A DNA stretch of 64,000 nucleotides from Prevotella sp. (GCA_017462915.1 JAFTQG010000012.1:25426-89425); one strand, 5' to 3'. Shown: positions 1-11,161, numbered from the stretch's first letter. The notes: generated by a model not told the origin, from the sequence alone. Program-made: numbers and translations.

Positions 1-42
1 TGTAAGTTTGGCGAGTGGCTTACACCCTAACAACCATTATGT

Positions 43-1452
43 ATGATGAAATGTTTTAATCTGAAATGTTCATTTGTACTGTTTCTGTTCCTTGTATGTG
101 CATCGCAACTATGGGCGCATGACTGTCAAATTGACGGTATCTTTTACAATTTGAACAAACAAACACAGACGGCTGAGGTCACATACAAGGAAAGGCCATA
201 CTCTTATTACGGTGAGGTGCATATTCCGGATAAGATTACATTCAACGGGATGGACTATACTGTCACGTGTATTGGCGACAGTGCATTTTGTGGGTGCGTC
301 CAGGTAAAGGTCACTATCCCGGAAAGCGTGACGAAAATTGGTGATTATGCCTTTAGTAAAATACAATTGTCAGAGATAGAATTTCCACAATCGATACAGG
401 AAATGGGTGAATATGTTTTTGCCAGATGCTGGCTATATTCGGTCACTCTGCCACGAAACATCACACGTATAGAAAGGGGGTCTTTCTATAAATGTAATAA
501 TTTGGAAGAGGTTAATATTCCAGATGGTGTAAAGTTTATCGGAGACAGTACATTTTGTGACAGTAAGAATCTCTGCGACATCAATATCCCGAATGCTGTT
601 GAGAGCATTGGCAATTACGCCTTTTCTGGTTGCGAAAGTCTCACCGACATCAATATCCCGAGTTCTGTCGAGAGTATTGGCAGTCATGCTTTTCGTAACT
701 GTCTGCGTCTGAGAAAAATAGCTCTTCCAAATTCCGTCAGATATCTTGGTGAGTATGCGTTTTATAATTGTGGAAGTTTGGAGACAATAGCTATGTCAAA
801 TAATATACAGAGTATAGGAAAGTGTACTTTTACTTATTGTGGAAGCCTGCAAACAATAAACATTCCAGGAGCGGCAACAAGTGTTGGGCAATACGCCTTC
901 AGCCAATGTAGCCAGTTGCAAGAGGTGCGTATCTTGGAAGGCGTGCAGACAATCGACAGATTTGCGTTTAATGATTGTCGCAAGCTCTCCACGGTAATAT
1001 TTCCCTGTACGATGACAAAGATAGAGGACTATGCTTTTGAAGGCTGTAATGCCCTATCTCAGATCTATTGCTATTCTGCAATTCCGCCAGAGATTGGGTA
1101 TCATACTGTAAAACAAACTGATGTTGGTCTTGGCAGTGGTGGATTTATGGTAAAGGCTCCAAGAAAATATGTAGAGGGACTTGTTAGTGTTTCAGAAACC
1201 TTTACCGAACCAACAGTAAAGACAGGAGTGCTTAATGTGCCTTACGGTTCGATTGAATCCTACCGCAATGCAGACTTTTGGCATAATTTCGTGAATATTA
1301 CCGGTTTTGATACATCTCAGTCTCTGCCTGTCAATGCCGTCATTATGCCAAATAGCGTGGAGATGAAAATCTATGACATTAACGGCGTACAGCAGGATGC
1401 TCCTAAGCGCGGACTGAATATTATTAACGGAAGGAAAGTCTTGGTTGAGTGA
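43..1452 (+). CDS. BspA-like leucine-rich-repeat surface protein
   Basis: The 469-residue product opens with a hydrophobic signal peptide (about residues 8-25, probable cleavage after LWA). Residues about 60-360 are a run of roughly a dozen 23-residue LRR_5/BspA repeats with the recurring pattern I-P-x-S-V-x-x-I-G-x-x-A-F-x-x-C-x-x-L. The last 30 residues (IYDINGVQQ to NGRKVLVE) look like the short C-terminal tail of Prevotella type IX secretion cargo. BspA-family proteins are surface adhesins in related bacteria; an adhesive role here is inference. Two ATGs lie in tandem (43 and 46) and either could be the start. Only 42 bases lie upstream, so no promoter can be judged. It converges on the thiamin operon. 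Confidence 0.85.
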   Translation: MMKCFNLKCSFVLFLFLVCASQLWAHDCQIDGIFYNLNKQTQTAEVTYKERPYSYYGEVHIPDKITFNGMDYTVTCIGDSAFCGCVQVKVTIPESVTKIGDYAFSKIQLSEIEFPQSIQEMGEYVFARCWLYSVTLPRNITRIERGSFYKCNNLEEVNIPDGVKFIGDSTFCDSKNLCDINIPNAVESIGNYAFSGCESLTDINIPSSVESIGSHAFRNCLRLRKIALPNSVRYLGEYAFYNCGSLETIAMSNNIQSIGKCTFTYCGSLQTINIPGAATSVGQYAFSQCSQLQEVRILEGVQTIDRFAFNDCRKLSTVIFPCTMTKIEDYAFEGCNALSQIYCYSAIPPEIGYHTVKQTDVGLGSGGFMVKAPRKYVEGLVSVSETFTEPTVKTGVLNVPYGSIESYRNADFWHNFVNITGFDTSQSLPVNAVIMPNSVEMKIYDINGVQQDAPKRGLNIINGRKVLVE

Positions 1453-1578
1453 CAGCAAGACATTCGTTTTTGATAATACGTCCAAACAGACGGTGTGCTA
1501 TTGATGCATAATCACCATAGTGGTGACTGCTGCTGCCATGTAGTTTTTCACCACAGACGTATGCATACGCCATATAAT

Positions 1579-1613
1579 AAAAGGTCGGACTTATTGAGAA
1601 AGCCCGGCCTTTT
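1579..1613. terminator. Bidirectional intrinsic terminator
   Basis: AAAAGGTCGG (1579-1588) pairs with CCCGGCCTTTT (1603-1613) across a short loop, with T-rich sequence following on both strands. It lies between the convergent LRR gene and the pnuC-type gene and can end both transcripts. Confidence 0.75.
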
Positions 1614-1652
1614 ATTGTGAATATTGACTCCCGTGATGATAAGCACCATTTG

Positions 1653-2267
1653 TCAGGCAGACACCATCCGCCTGCGCCATGCATAGTATCCATAGACTGC
1701 GATGACAGTGTAGATGGCATACAGCAATGCGCGTGCGTATATACCTTTATATATATAAAGGGCGGAGGAGATGGCATCCACCACGAGCCATACCCACCAT
1801 TGCTCGATATATTTGCGTGAGAGCATCCACAGGCCTGTGATGGAGAGAGCTGTGGTGAAGGCGTCGAGTATCGGCACATTGCTGTCTGTGCAAAAGTGGA
1901 GAAACGCCCATAGCGCAGCCCACAACACGGCTGTCAGCGGCAGAAGCACCGCCATTACGGATATCGGCGTATGGGTGATGGTTAAGGCTTTGGCGGCCTT
2001 CCCGTCCTGCTGTTGCGACGCAACGCCGTTTCCTGCACGTCGTTTTCTCCATGAGCAGAAGCCGTATATGGCAGCAAGGAAGTAGTAGAACTCCATGCCG
2101 CAGTCGGCATACAGCCCTGCACGGTAGAGCACAATGGTATATATGACGGGCATTATTGCACCGATAATCCACATCAGGATGTTCTCTTTAAGTTCGAGAT
2201 ACAGATAAAGCAGCCCCAGAACCGTGCCGAGCACATCCATCCAGTTGGTAGCCAGATATTCTGTCAT
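1653..2267 (-). CDS. pnuT: PnuC-family vitamin permease, probably thiamin (PnuT)
   Basis: This 204-residue integral membrane protein has about seven hydrophobic helices and the PnuC-family signature near the C-terminus (WVWLVVDAISSALYIYKG, then an aromatic-rich final helix). PnuC proteins are facilitators for vitamin precursors: PnuC for nicotinamide riboside, PnuT for thiamin. Here the thiamin assignment rests on context. The gene starts 6 bp after the stop of a TonB receptor whose leader is a TPP riboswitch, the arrangement known for thiamin uptake in Bacteroidetes. No thiamin pyrophosphokinase gene, which often completes this operon, is present downstream; the LRR gene terminator follows instead. 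Confidence 0.85.
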   Translation of the reverse strand: MTEYLATNWMDVLGTVLGLLYLYLELKENILMWIIGAIMPVIYTIVLYRAGLYADCGMEFYYFLAAIYGFCSWRKRRAGNGVASQQQDGKAAKALTITHTPISVMAVLLPLTAVLWAALWAFLHFCTDSNVPILDAFTTALSITGLWMLSRKYIEQWWVWLVVDAISSALYIYKGIYARALLYAIYTVIAVYGYYAWRRRMVSA

Positions 2268-2273
2268 CGCTTT

Positions 2274-4643
2274 TTAGAATCTCAATGTGATGTTGCCCAT
2301 TACGGTGAATCCTGCCATAGGAATATAGCCTATCTGGTAGTATCTGTTGTCCATCGTATACTTTTCACCAGAAATGGCGGAGTATACCCATCCGCCGGCA
2401 GCATAGTGGCGGTTGAATATATTGTTGAAATTAAGTCCGAAGACAGCCTCCTTTATGCCGGCGTTCAGCTTTTTCAGACCAAGAGTGTATCTGAGGCTTA
2501 TGTCTGTCGCGGAGTAGCATGGGAGTGATCTGTCTGCATTCTCGGAGTTGTCAAGATACTGGCGGCTCACGAAGTTCGTGTGCCATACACCCTGGAATCC
2601 CTTGTAGTGGAAATCTATGAAGCCGTTGAGGATTGTCGACGGAGAGAATGACAGTGTGGAGTGGTCATGATGGACGGCATCAAACTGTTCTGTATCCCAG
2701 TTTTCCACATACTCGTCAAAGTCGTTTATCCTGTTTCTGCTGAGTGCCGCATTTCCCTCTATGGAGAGCCATGGGAGAGGAGCGATGCCGGCGCTGAACT
2801 CAATGCCCATTCGGTATGAGTCCTTTATGTTTGTCGTCAGATTCTCGCCGATGTCAGACTGCGCTCCTGTCTGCACAAACTGGTTGTCGTAGCCCATATA
2901 ATAAAGGTTGAGGTTGACAGACCATTTCTTTGCCTGATAGCCGTAGCCCAACTCGAAGTCGTTGAGAGTCTCGGCTTCAGGGGCAGGATATGAGCCGTTG
3001 TCTGTAAAGTTGTTGCGCTCCGGTTCGCGGTTGCTGCGTGCGTATGACACGTATGCGTTGTGACCGTCTTTATGGAAGCTGATGCCGACTTTAGGGTTGA
3101 AGAAGTTGTATTTCGCGTTGATGTCGAGCCTTTGGTTTGTGAACGAGCCATCATTGTTCTCGTAGAATTTGTCATTGACACCGTCTGTGGTATATTTCAC
3201 ATATCGGTACTGGATGTCGGCGAACGCGTCTAACGCAGGCGTTATATGGTATGTAGCCTTGGCAAAGGCGCTGAAATCCGTCTTGTCGGCGTCGGAGTCG
3301 TAGTAATGATATTCGCCGTTGGAGTTGAGATAGTAGTCACGTACATCCTTGTCAGCAATGTATGTGAGGTAGCCGTAGTGGTTGCCGCTGTATTGGCGGA
3401 CAGCGATATTGCCTATGATGTCCCATTTTGTGTCCTTGTAGTTGGCGTTCATGATTATGCCGTAGAAGTCGTGCGACAGACCTTTCTTGCGGACAAAATC
3501 CGTGCGCTTTGCGAAACTGTGGTCGGCATCAGGCGTCATCGACAGACCGAACTTGGACAGTTTGTTGTTGTATCTGAACTCGTCGTAGTATCCGTGGCCA
3601 TGGGTATAGTGGGCGGTGGCAGAGGTGCTCCACTTGTCGTTTATCTGCCATGCCATGGAGAGGATGTTGTGATTATACCAGAAGTTGTCGGTAGTCTTTT
3701 CCCACAGTGAGCCGTCAGCCATCTTGTATCGGGATACTTCCCAGCCTCCGTTATTGTCAGGCTCAAAGCTCTCGTAGAGACTGTTGAACTTCCCGAGCCC
3801 GAGGCGGTACATGTCCTTGTAGGTCCTTACCCCGTTGTAGATGTTGAGGCTATAGTCGTCGTTGCCTGCTGTGACACCGCTCCATGCCTGTCCTGTAGAC
3901 TCGAAACTCCCGATGTTCTTGTAACTGAGCTTGAAGTTCTGCTGCTGGTTGATGAATGTCAGGCCACCGTAGTAATTGCCCGACTTACCGTCTGTGCCAT
4001 GGATGTATCCGTCGGTTGTCGTCTGGTGATAGGCTCCCTCGAGTACGAGATAGTGTCGCGGCAGACGTATGCCTGTCAGTCCTGTGGAGAATTGCGCGCC
4101 CCAGTTCCATGTATTGTATGAGCCGTAGGAGGCGGAGACCTCTGCTGACGGAGCATGTTGCGGGAGAGCTGTCATGAGCGAGATGGTTCCTCCGAAAGCT
4201 CCGTCACCGTTTGATGACGTTCCTACTCCGCGCTGTATCTGTGCACTGCCGAGAATAGAACCGAAGCTGTTCATGTTTGCCCAGAAGACACACTGGTCTT
4301 CCGGCGAGTTGAGTGCCACGCCGTCAAGTGTGACATTGATTCGCGAGCCAGCCGCGCCTCTTATGCGCATGTAGGTCGTACCTGTTCCTACACCGTTCTC
4401 GCTCCATGCCAGTACGCCCGGTGTACGGGCAAAGAGGAATGGCAGTTCCTGTCCTGTCTTGGAAAATTCCTGAAGCTGTTGCTTCTTGACATTGGATATG
4501 GCAAATGGTGCATCCTTGGATGCACGCACGCCTTTCACCGTGACTTCTCCGAGTTGCTGCACACGGAGAGAATCCTGGCTCTGTGCCATTGCCATGCCGT
4601 CTGTGGCTATGGCAATAATGGCGGTAAAGAAGAATTTCTTCAT
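2274..4643 (-). CDS. TonB-dependent receptor for thiamin (TPP-riboswitch controlled)
   Basis: The 789-residue outer-membrane receptor has a signal peptide (residues 1-20, ending MAMAQS), a plug domain beginning around residue 30 (LGEVTVKGVRASKDAPFAI) and a 22-strand-type beta barrel ending in the aromatic C-terminus TLRF. It lacks the carboxypeptidase-regulatory-like N-terminal domain of SusC-type receptors, as expected for a small-vitamin transporter. Its leader carries a TPP riboswitch and the next gene is a PnuC-type permease, so the likely path is thiamin across the outer membrane here and across the inner membrane through PnuT. The substrate is inferred from the riboswitch, not from binding residues. 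Confidence 0.9.
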   Translation of the reverse strand: MKKFFFTAIIAIATDGMAMAQSQDSLRVQQLGEVTVKGVRASKDAPFAISNVKKQQLQEFSKTGQELPFLFARTPGVLAWSENGVGTGTTYMRIRGAAGSRINVTLDGVALNSPEDQCVFWANMNSFGSILGSAQIQRGVGTSSNGDGAFGGTISLMTALPQHAPSAEVSASYGSYNTWNWGAQFSTGLTGIRLPRHYLVLEGAYHQTTTDGYIHGTDGKSGNYYGGLTFINQQQNFKLSYKNIGSFESTGQAWSGVTAGNDDYSLNIYNGVRTYKDMYRLGLGKFNSLYESFEPDNNGGWEVSRYKMADGSLWEKTTDNFWYNHNILSMAWQINDKWSTSATAHYTHGHGYYDEFRYNNKLSKFGLSMTPDADHSFAKRTDFVRKKGLSHDFYGIIMNANYKDTKWDIIGNIAVRQYSGNHYGYLTYIADKDVRDYYLNSNGEYHYYDSDADKTDFSAFAKATYHITPALDAFADIQYRYVKYTTDGVNDKFYENNDGSFTNQRLDINAKYNFFNPKVGISFHKDGHNAYVSYARSNREPERNNFTDNGSYPAPEAETLNDFELGYGYQAKKWSVNLNLYYMGYDNQFVQTGAQSDIGENLTTNIKDSYRMGIEFSAGIAPLPWLSIEGNAALSRNRINDFDEYVENWDTEQFDAVHHDHSTLSFSPSTILNGFIDFHYKGFQGVWHTNFVSRQYLDNSENADRSLPCYSATDISLRYTLGLKKLNAGIKEAVFGLNFNNIFNRHYAAGGWVYSAISGEKYTMDNRYYQIGYIPMAGFTVMGNITLRF

Positions 4644-4689
4644 CTTTTCGTGTATATAATGATAAGTTGTAAAAGGGAGGGATTAGTGG

Positions 4690-4775
4690 TTTTGGGTTTT
4701 AGGTTTTGGGTTTTAGGTTACCGATAACCCACAACTCACAACTCACAACCGACAACCATCAACCAACCTGTTTTT
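4690..4775. repeat. Low-complexity tandem oligomer block
   Basis: Three near-copies of a (G)GGTTTTAGG(T)-type unit on the left face several AACTCACAAC/AACC-type units on the right, an imperfect inverted arrangement also seen in other gaps of this window. Here it sits in the 5' leader, between the TPP riboswitch and the start codon of the receptor. Confidence 0.6.
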
Positions 4776-4799
4776 CGCGCTGTCCATCTCATCCGGTTT

Positions 4800-4887
4800 A
4801 CAGGAGATGTTCGTCTTTCCTACGCTGGCATTACCCAGATCAGGTCGAGGGTTTAATCTCAGCACCACCAAAAAGTGGGCACCCCTT
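4800..4887 (-). promoter_or_regulatory. TPP (thi-box) riboswitch
   Basis: Read on the minus strand, the segment has the conserved TPP aptamer elements in order: GGGGTGCCC (4885-4877), GTGCTGAGAT, ACCC, then CCTGATCTGGGTAATGCCAG and GCGTAGGAAAG, closing with ACATCTCCTG. The aptamer lies about 20 nt after the predicted transcription start and upstream of the thiamin TonB receptor. Thiamin pyrophosphate binding is expected to turn the operon off. The expression platform overlaps the low-complexity block at 4690-4775, and a classic terminator is not obvious there. Confidence 0.95.
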
Positions 4888-4911
4888 AAAAAGCACTTTG
4901 CTTTTCATCTG

Positions 4912-4942
4912 CAAAGGTACAAAGAATCTTGTTGTTCACAAA
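4912..4942 (-). promoter_or_regulatory. Bacteroidales promoter of the thiamin operon
   Basis: On the minus strand TTTG (4942-4939) is followed after 19 nt by TACCTTTG (4919-4912), matching the Bacteroidetes -33/-7 consensus TTTG-N19/20-TAnnTTTG. Transcription would begin just before the riboswitch. Confidence 0.8.
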
Positions 4943-5069
4943 ATATTATAAAGAACAATGGCTAAAAGTTAAGATTTGTTATGATTAGATGCCGTTATCT
5001 TGCCGTTGACGTGGTGATTTACAATGGATTGTATCTGTGTATGAGGTATATCCCGTGCGCATCTGTCTG

Positions 5070-5966
5070 TTATGGTTTTGCCAATGCCCTTGCCATGCCG
5101 AGTGTCAGCACTATCATGCCGCATAAGCCCATTATCGTTATCTGTTCGTCCAGCACGGCGGCTCCGACGAGCATTGTTACCATCGGTTGCAGATAGACAT
5201 AGTTAGTACAGTTTACGACTCCCAAGCGACACATCGCCCAGTTCCATAGAAGGTATGCGCCGAAGGAAGCTATAAGTCCGAGAAACAGTATGTTACACCA
5301 GATTACCGATGCATTGTCTCCTGTAAGTTGCGTATACCATGTGTCAGGAGTGGAGGCCATCCAGCGGGTATAGCCTATATATGGCAATATTGTGGCTATG
5401 CCATAGAAGAATATCTTGCGTGTGATAAAATCAGGGCTGTAGCGTCCCATCACTCTGCGCATGAAAAGGGAGTACAGTCCCCATGTGATGGCGGCGGAAA
5501 AGGCGAGGATGTCACCGACAGGATTGAGATGGAGAATCAACTGTCCGTTGAGGACTACCATGATCATGCCGGCAAATGCCACGGCAGAGCCCAGCAGTTG
5601 TCGTTTGCTGAGTTGCTTGTCCTTATAGAAGCAAGCCATGAACAATGCGGTAATGAGTGGACATGTGCATACGAGGATGCAGACCTCGGCGGATGTGGAG
5701 AGAGTCAGCGCGATATTTTCCAAGAGGAAATACAATGAACCGCCCATGATGCCGAGCCCGCACATTGTCAGCTCGTCTTTCCAGTCGTCAGCCCATAGCC
5801 TCTTGTGGGACACTATAGCAAGGCATATATAGGCGAGAAGGAAACGCATGAAGAATATCTCCTCGGGTCTGATGCCGTTATTGAGCAATACCTTGCTGCT
5901 TACGAATGTCGTTCCCCATACAGCGGTGACGAGCAAAGCTCCTATATGTCCGTAGATGTCTTTCAC
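5070..5966 (-). CDS. EamA/DMT-family transporter
   Basis: A 298-residue protein with about ten hydrophobic segments in two homologous halves (two EamA domains), typical of 10-TMS drug/metabolite transporters. The first half contains WGTTFVSSKVLL, the usual opening of DMT permeases; the second contains WGLYSLFMRRVM. These carriers export metabolites or drugs across the inner membrane; the substrate cannot be read from sequence. The gene follows folC by 24 bp on the same strand and is probably cotranscribed with it. Confidence 0.85.
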   Translation of the reverse strand: MKDIYGHIGALLVTAVWGTTFVSSKVLLNNGIRPEEIFFMRFLLAYICLAIVSHKRLWADDWKDELTMCGLGIMGGSLYFLLENIALTLSTSAEVCILVCTCPLITALFMACFYKDKQLSKRQLLGSAVAFAGMIMVVLNGQLILHLNPVGDILAFSAAITWGLYSLFMRRVMGRYSPDFITRKIFFYGIATILPYIGYTRWMASTPDTWYTQLTGDNASVIWCNILFLGLIASFGAYLLWNWAMCRLGVVNCTNYVYLQPMVTMLVGAAVLDEQITIMGLCGMIVLTLGMARALAKP

Positions 5967-5990
5967 GGTAAGTCTGATACAATAGTCTTG

Positions 5991-7262
5991 TTATGAGTGT
6001 TTCAGGTATGTCATGAGGTCAGCCACGATATAGCTTGAGCCGCCTATGAATATCATGTCGTCCGCTGTACTGTCGCCGTATGCTGCGTCGTATGCTTCAT
6101 GTACGGAAGCGAACGCCGTGCCTCGGAGTGAATGGCGTGCGGCTGCTTCCATCACCTTGCCGGAAGGGATGGCACGATGTGTCTCTGCCTGTGTGAAATA
6201 GTAGACGGCTTCTTTTGGCAACATCTCCATGACGGTGTTTATGTCCTTGTCGTCTACCATGCCGAATACTATCCGTAGGGTAGAACTCTCAGGCAAAGAA
6301 CTGAATGTCTCGCTGATCTGCTGTGCAAGATACTTCCATCCTGCGACATTGTGTCCTGTGTCGCATATCACCAATGGTCTGCTGCAGAGAGTCTGCCAAC
6401 GTCCCATAAGTCCTGTTAGTTCGCAGACGTGTGCCATGGCGTATCTTACTTTTTCTGTGGCGTCACATATTTCTATGCCATGCTTTTTCAGCTGGTCTAT
6501 AAGCAGGGGAACACAGTTCAGGACAGTCTGTCTGTTCTTTTCCTGATAAAGTCCTTTCAGTTCAAAATCGCCGTCAAATACTATGGCGTTGTCCTCTGCA
6601 AAACGAATCGGAGCACCGACGGCTGTAGCCTTATCCTGAAACACCGGGCGTGTCTCGGCTGTTGTCTCGCCGATTACGACAGGGACTCCGGACTTGATTA
6701 TACCAGCCTTTTCCGATGCAATGGCAGCAAGTGTATTACCGAGGAACTGTGTATGGTCGAATGAAATGTTCGTTATGACCGACAGTATCGGCGTGATGAT
6801 GTTTGTGCAGTCAAGCCTTCCGCCAAGGCCGACTTCTATTACAGCAATATCCACGTTGCTTTCACGGAAATATTCCAATGCCATGGCTGTTGTCAGTTCG
6901 AAGAAAGACGGATGCAACGGTTCAAAGAACGCCCTGTTGTCTGCTACCCAGTCTGTTATATACTGCTCGCTTATCATTTCTCCATTGACCCTTATCCGTT
7001 CACGGAATGTCACAAGATGCGGGGAGGTGTACAGTCCGACTCTCAAGCCTGCCGACTGTAATATTGCCGCAATGGTATGGCTGCATGAGCCCTTGCCGTT
7101 GGTTCCGGCAACATGGATGGTGAGATATTCCTTGTGTGGATGCCCTGCATGTTTGTCCAAGGCCTCTGTAGTGTAAAGCCCTGGCTTATATGCATCAGCC
7201 CCAACCTTTGTGAAGGCTGGGGCTGATGTATATAAATAGTCTATTGTTTCAGAATAGTTCAT
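5991..7262 (-). CDS. folC: Folylpolyglutamate synthase / dihydrofolate synthase
   Basis: A 423-residue Mur-ligase-fold enzyme that adds glutamate to dihydropteroate and folates using ATP. The P-loop is GTNGKGS (about residues 53-59), followed by the omega-loop region GLYTSPHLVTFRERIRVNG, the VGLGGRLDCTN motif and SFDHTQFLGNT, all diagnostic of FolC. The C-terminal ligase domain carries DTGHNVAG. Length is normal for the family. It lies 77 bp downstream of dnaJ and 24 bp upstream of the EamA gene on the same strand. Confidence 0.95.
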   Translation of the reverse strand: MNYSETIDYLYTSAPAFTKVGADAYKPGLYTTEALDKHAGHPHKEYLTIHVAGTNGKGSCSHTIAAILQSAGLRVGLYTSPHLVTFRERIRVNGEMISEQYITDWVADNRAFFEPLHPSFFELTTAMALEYFRESNVDIAVIEVGLGGRLDCTNIITPILSVITNISFDHTQFLGNTLAAIASEKAGIIKSGVPVVIGETTAETRPVFQDKATAVGAPIRFAEDNAIVFDGDFELKGLYQEKNRQTVLNCVPLLIDQLKKHGIEICDATEKVRYAMAHVCELTGLMGRWQTLCSRPLVICDTGHNVAGWKYLAQQISETFSSLPESSTLRIVFGMVDDKDINTVMEMLPKEAVYYFTQAETHRAIPSGKVMEAAARHSLRGTAFASVHEAYDAAYGDSTADDMIFIGGSSYIVADLMTYLKHS

Positions 7263-7339
7263 GTTATAATACTGTTGTCAATGATACGCGCAACCCGTGC
7301 GAAAGTCGTTGCTTTGACGTCTTGATGAGATTCCGGAGA

Positions 7340-8551
7340 TTAGTTGAAGTAGTTGCGGAACTTCTCGAATATCGTACGCTTCGTAGAGCTGTCTGCCTTG
7401 AAGTTGTCGCTGTTCTTCATCTTCTCCAGAGCATTCTTCTCGTCCTTTGACAAGGTCTTCGGAACGTATATGGAGATGTTCAGTACCATGTCGCCTGTGC
7501 CGTATCCGTATCCCTGTACCGTAGGAAGACCCTTGCCACGGAGGCGGAGTGTCTTGCCTGGCTGTGTTCCCGGTTCAATGGTTACGGCAAGTTTCTTGTT
7601 GTCAATGGTCGGTACCTCGACCTTGCCACCAAGGGCGGCAGTAGGGAAGTCGAGCAGCAGGTTGTAGCGGATATCGTTGCCGTCACGTACAAATGTATCG
7701 TTAGGCTCTTCCGTTATGAACACCTGTATGTCGCCGTTGACACCATTGTGCGCTCCGGCATTTCCCTTTCCAGGGACAGTGACGACCATACCATCCTGTA
7801 CACCGGCAGGAATCTGAACCTCAACAATCTCCTCGTCCTTTACAAGACCTGTGCCGTGGCAGTAGTTACATTTGTTCTTTATTACCTTGCCTTCACCCTG
7901 ACACTCAGGACAAGGGCTCTGGGTCTGCATCATGCCGAAGAGGCTCTGCTGTGAGCGGAGCACATAACCGCTGCCATGACATGTGTTACATGTCTCTGGC
8001 TGTGAGTTTCCCTCTGCACCAGTGCCTTTACAATGCGGACAGGTGCAGTCCTTGCGCACCTTGAACTTTTTGGTAACGCCTGTCGAGACCTCCTGCAGAT
8101 TGAGCCTGACCTTAAGACGAAGGTCAGAGCCACGGTGTACTTGCTGGCGTCGTCCGCCGCAGCCACCGCCGCAGAAGCTCTCAAAGCCACCGCCTCCGCC
8201 ACTGAAGTTGAAGCCGGAACCGAAGACGGAATTGAGGATGTCGTTGATGTCGAATCCGCCAAAGCCACCGCCTCCGCCAAAGCCACCGCCTCCGCCGAAT
8301 CCTCCGTCCATATTAGGGCCGTTGAATCCGAACTGGTCATACTGCTGGCGCTTCTGCTCGTCGGAGAGTATGGAATAAGCCTCCGCAGCCTCCTTGAACT
8401 TGTCTTCAGCCTCCTTTTTCTCTGCGTCACTCTTTCCTGCCTGACGGTCAGGATGATATTTTATAGCCAGTTTCTTGTAGGCCTTCTTTATTTCATCGGC
8501 ACTTGCCTGTTTTCCAACGCCAAGCACCTCATAGTAATCTCTTTTTGCCAT
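7340..8551 (-). CDS. dnaJ: Chaperone DnaJ
   Basis: A 403-residue type I J-protein. The J domain (residues 1-75) has the HPD motif in YHPDRQ. A Gly/Phe-rich linker follows (repeated GGGGFGG and FGGFDI). Then comes a zinc-binding region with all four CxxCxGxG motifs ([32 protein letters not shown]) and the substrate-binding C-terminal domains. It stimulates DnaK ATPase and delivers unfolded clients. The partner grpE lies immediately upstream (166 bp); dnaK is not in this window. Confidence 0.97.
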   Translation of the reverse strand: MAKRDYYEVLGVGKQASADEIKKAYKKLAIKYHPDRQAGKSDAEKKEAEDKFKEAAEAYSILSDEQKRQQYDQFGFNGPNMDGGFGGGGGFGGGGGFGGFDINDILNSVFGSGFNFSGGGGGFESFCGGGCGGRRQQVHRGSDLRLKVRLNLQEVSTGVTKKFKVRKDCTCPHCKGTGAEGNSQPETCNTCHGSGYVLRSQQSLFGMMQTQSPCPECQGEGKVIKNKCNYCHGTGLVKDEEIVEVQIPAGVQDGMVVTVPGKGNAGAHNGVNGDIQVFITEEPNDTFVRDGNDIRYNLLLDFPTAALGGKVEVPTIDNKKLAVTIEPGTQPGKTLRLRGKGLPTVQGYGYGTGDMVLNISIYVPKTLSKDEKNALEKMKNSDNFKADSSTKRTIFEKFRNYFN

Positions 8552-8624
8552 AGTGGTGTGTTCTGAAAGTTACGTTTTTACTACCTGTTCTGTGGTGGGG
8601 TCTCGTCCGTATCATATCATATCC

Positions 8625-8647
8625 GTCTGCCAAATTGTCTGGCAGAC
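8625..8647. promoter_or_regulatory. Inverted repeat in the grpE-dnaJ gap
   Basis: GTCTGCCA (8625-8632) and TGGCAGAC (8640-8647) form a perfect 8-bp inverted repeat with a 7-nt centre. A second small palindrome, AGACA-AAG-TGTCT, follows at 8649-8661. It could be an mRNA hairpin or an operator for dnaJ; neither is shown by sequence alone. Confidence 0.4.
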
Positions 8648-8717
8648 AAGACAAAGTGTCTTTTTGTCAGACGTCCCGGCGTCGTTTCCTGAACCCACCA
8701 TAATGTCAAAATCCGAA

Positions 8718-9296
8718 CTACTGTCCGACAGCTACCTTGGCATGACGGATGACTTTGCTGTTGAGGGTATATCCTGTCTGTACACAGTCAATGACCTTGC
8801 CTTTCTTGTCGTCACCCATTCCCGGGACAAGAGCGACAGCCTCGTGGAGGTCGGTATTGAAATCTACATCCTGAGTCTCTATCTTCTCTACACCCATCTT
8901 CTTCAGTATGTCGACAAATTTCTTGAAGATGAGTTCCATGCCCTCCTTCACGGCAGTGACATCCTCTGCCGTCTCGGCCTGCTGCACGGCACGCTCAAAA
9001 TCGTCAAGTACAGGGAGAATGGCCTTTACGGTCTTCTCTCCACCGTTGAGGATAAGGTCTGCTTTCTCCTTCAGAGTGCGCTTGCGGAAATTCTCGAACT
9101 CAGCCTGCTTGTAAAGCATTTGTGTCTTGAGTTCCTCAATCTGCTCTTCGAGGGTAGGCTCTGCAGGAGTCTCTTCCTTCTCCTCTTCCTGTCCGCAGTT
9201 CTCTGCCTGTGTCTCGTCTATAGTGCTCTCTTCATTTACAGGAGCTTCAACCTCAGGCTGAAGCTCCTCGTTTATATTCTGTTCCTTTTCTTCCAT
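8718..9296 (-). CDS. grpE: Nucleotide exchange factor GrpE
   Basis: A 192-residue product starting MEEKEQNINEELQ. It has an acidic, disordered N-terminus, a long coiled coil (about residues 50-90, EEQIEELKTQMLYKQAEFEN) and the C-terminal beta wing ending GYTLNSKVIRHAKVAV, the conserved GrpE tail. It releases ADP from DnaK. The frame is open upstream to 9401, but those 35 residues are not GrpE-like and overlap a candidate promoter at 9332-9348, so the ATG at 9296 is chosen. The gene is followed by dnaJ on the same strand. Confidence 0.95.
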   Translation of the reverse strand: MEEKEQNINEELQPEVEAPVNEESTIDETQAENCGQEEEKEETPAEPTLEEQIEELKTQMLYKQAEFENFRKRTLKEKADLILNGGEKTVKAILPVLDDFERAVQQAETAEDVTAVKEGMELIFKKFVDILKKMGVEKIETQDVDFNTDLHEAVALVPGMGDDKKGKVIDCVQTGYTLNSKVIRHAKVAVGQ

Positions 9297-9331
9297 AATG
9301 TTTGTTGTGTATTTGGTCTGCCCTGTATTCT

Positions 9332-9348
9332 TACAAATAGTGTGCCAA
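9332..9348 (-). promoter_or_regulatory. Candidate sigma-54-type promoter of grpE
   Basis: The minus strand reads TTGGCACACTATTTGTA, matching the sigma-54 consensus TTGGCACRNNNNTTGCW with correct -24/-12 spacing and one mismatch at the final C. It would place the transcript start about 25 nt before the grpE ATG. No TAnnTTTG box is seen nearby. No sigma-54 activator binding site could be identified. Confidence 0.4.
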
Positions 9349-9466
9349 TCCATGATGCTCTTGCGGAAACGTGTGAATAATGTGTTTCTTTTTCCCATCA
9401 TTGTTGTTTAGGACCAAATATTGATGCAAACTCCTATAATATAATAATGTATATATAAGTCAGACA

Positions 9467-11119
<1,653 letters not shown>

Positions 11120-11161
11120 TCATTGACGGGTCTTCCCGTCCTGATAGCGTCGCCTTATGGC

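Noticed and set aside
9297-9401. Longer GrpE start at 9401
   Set aside because: The added residues are not GrpE-like and overlap the candidate promoter.
11125-11140. Small hairpin GACGGG-TCTT-CCCGTC between pheS and the ABC-F gene
   Set aside because: No T run follows on the transcribed strand, so terminator function is unsupported.
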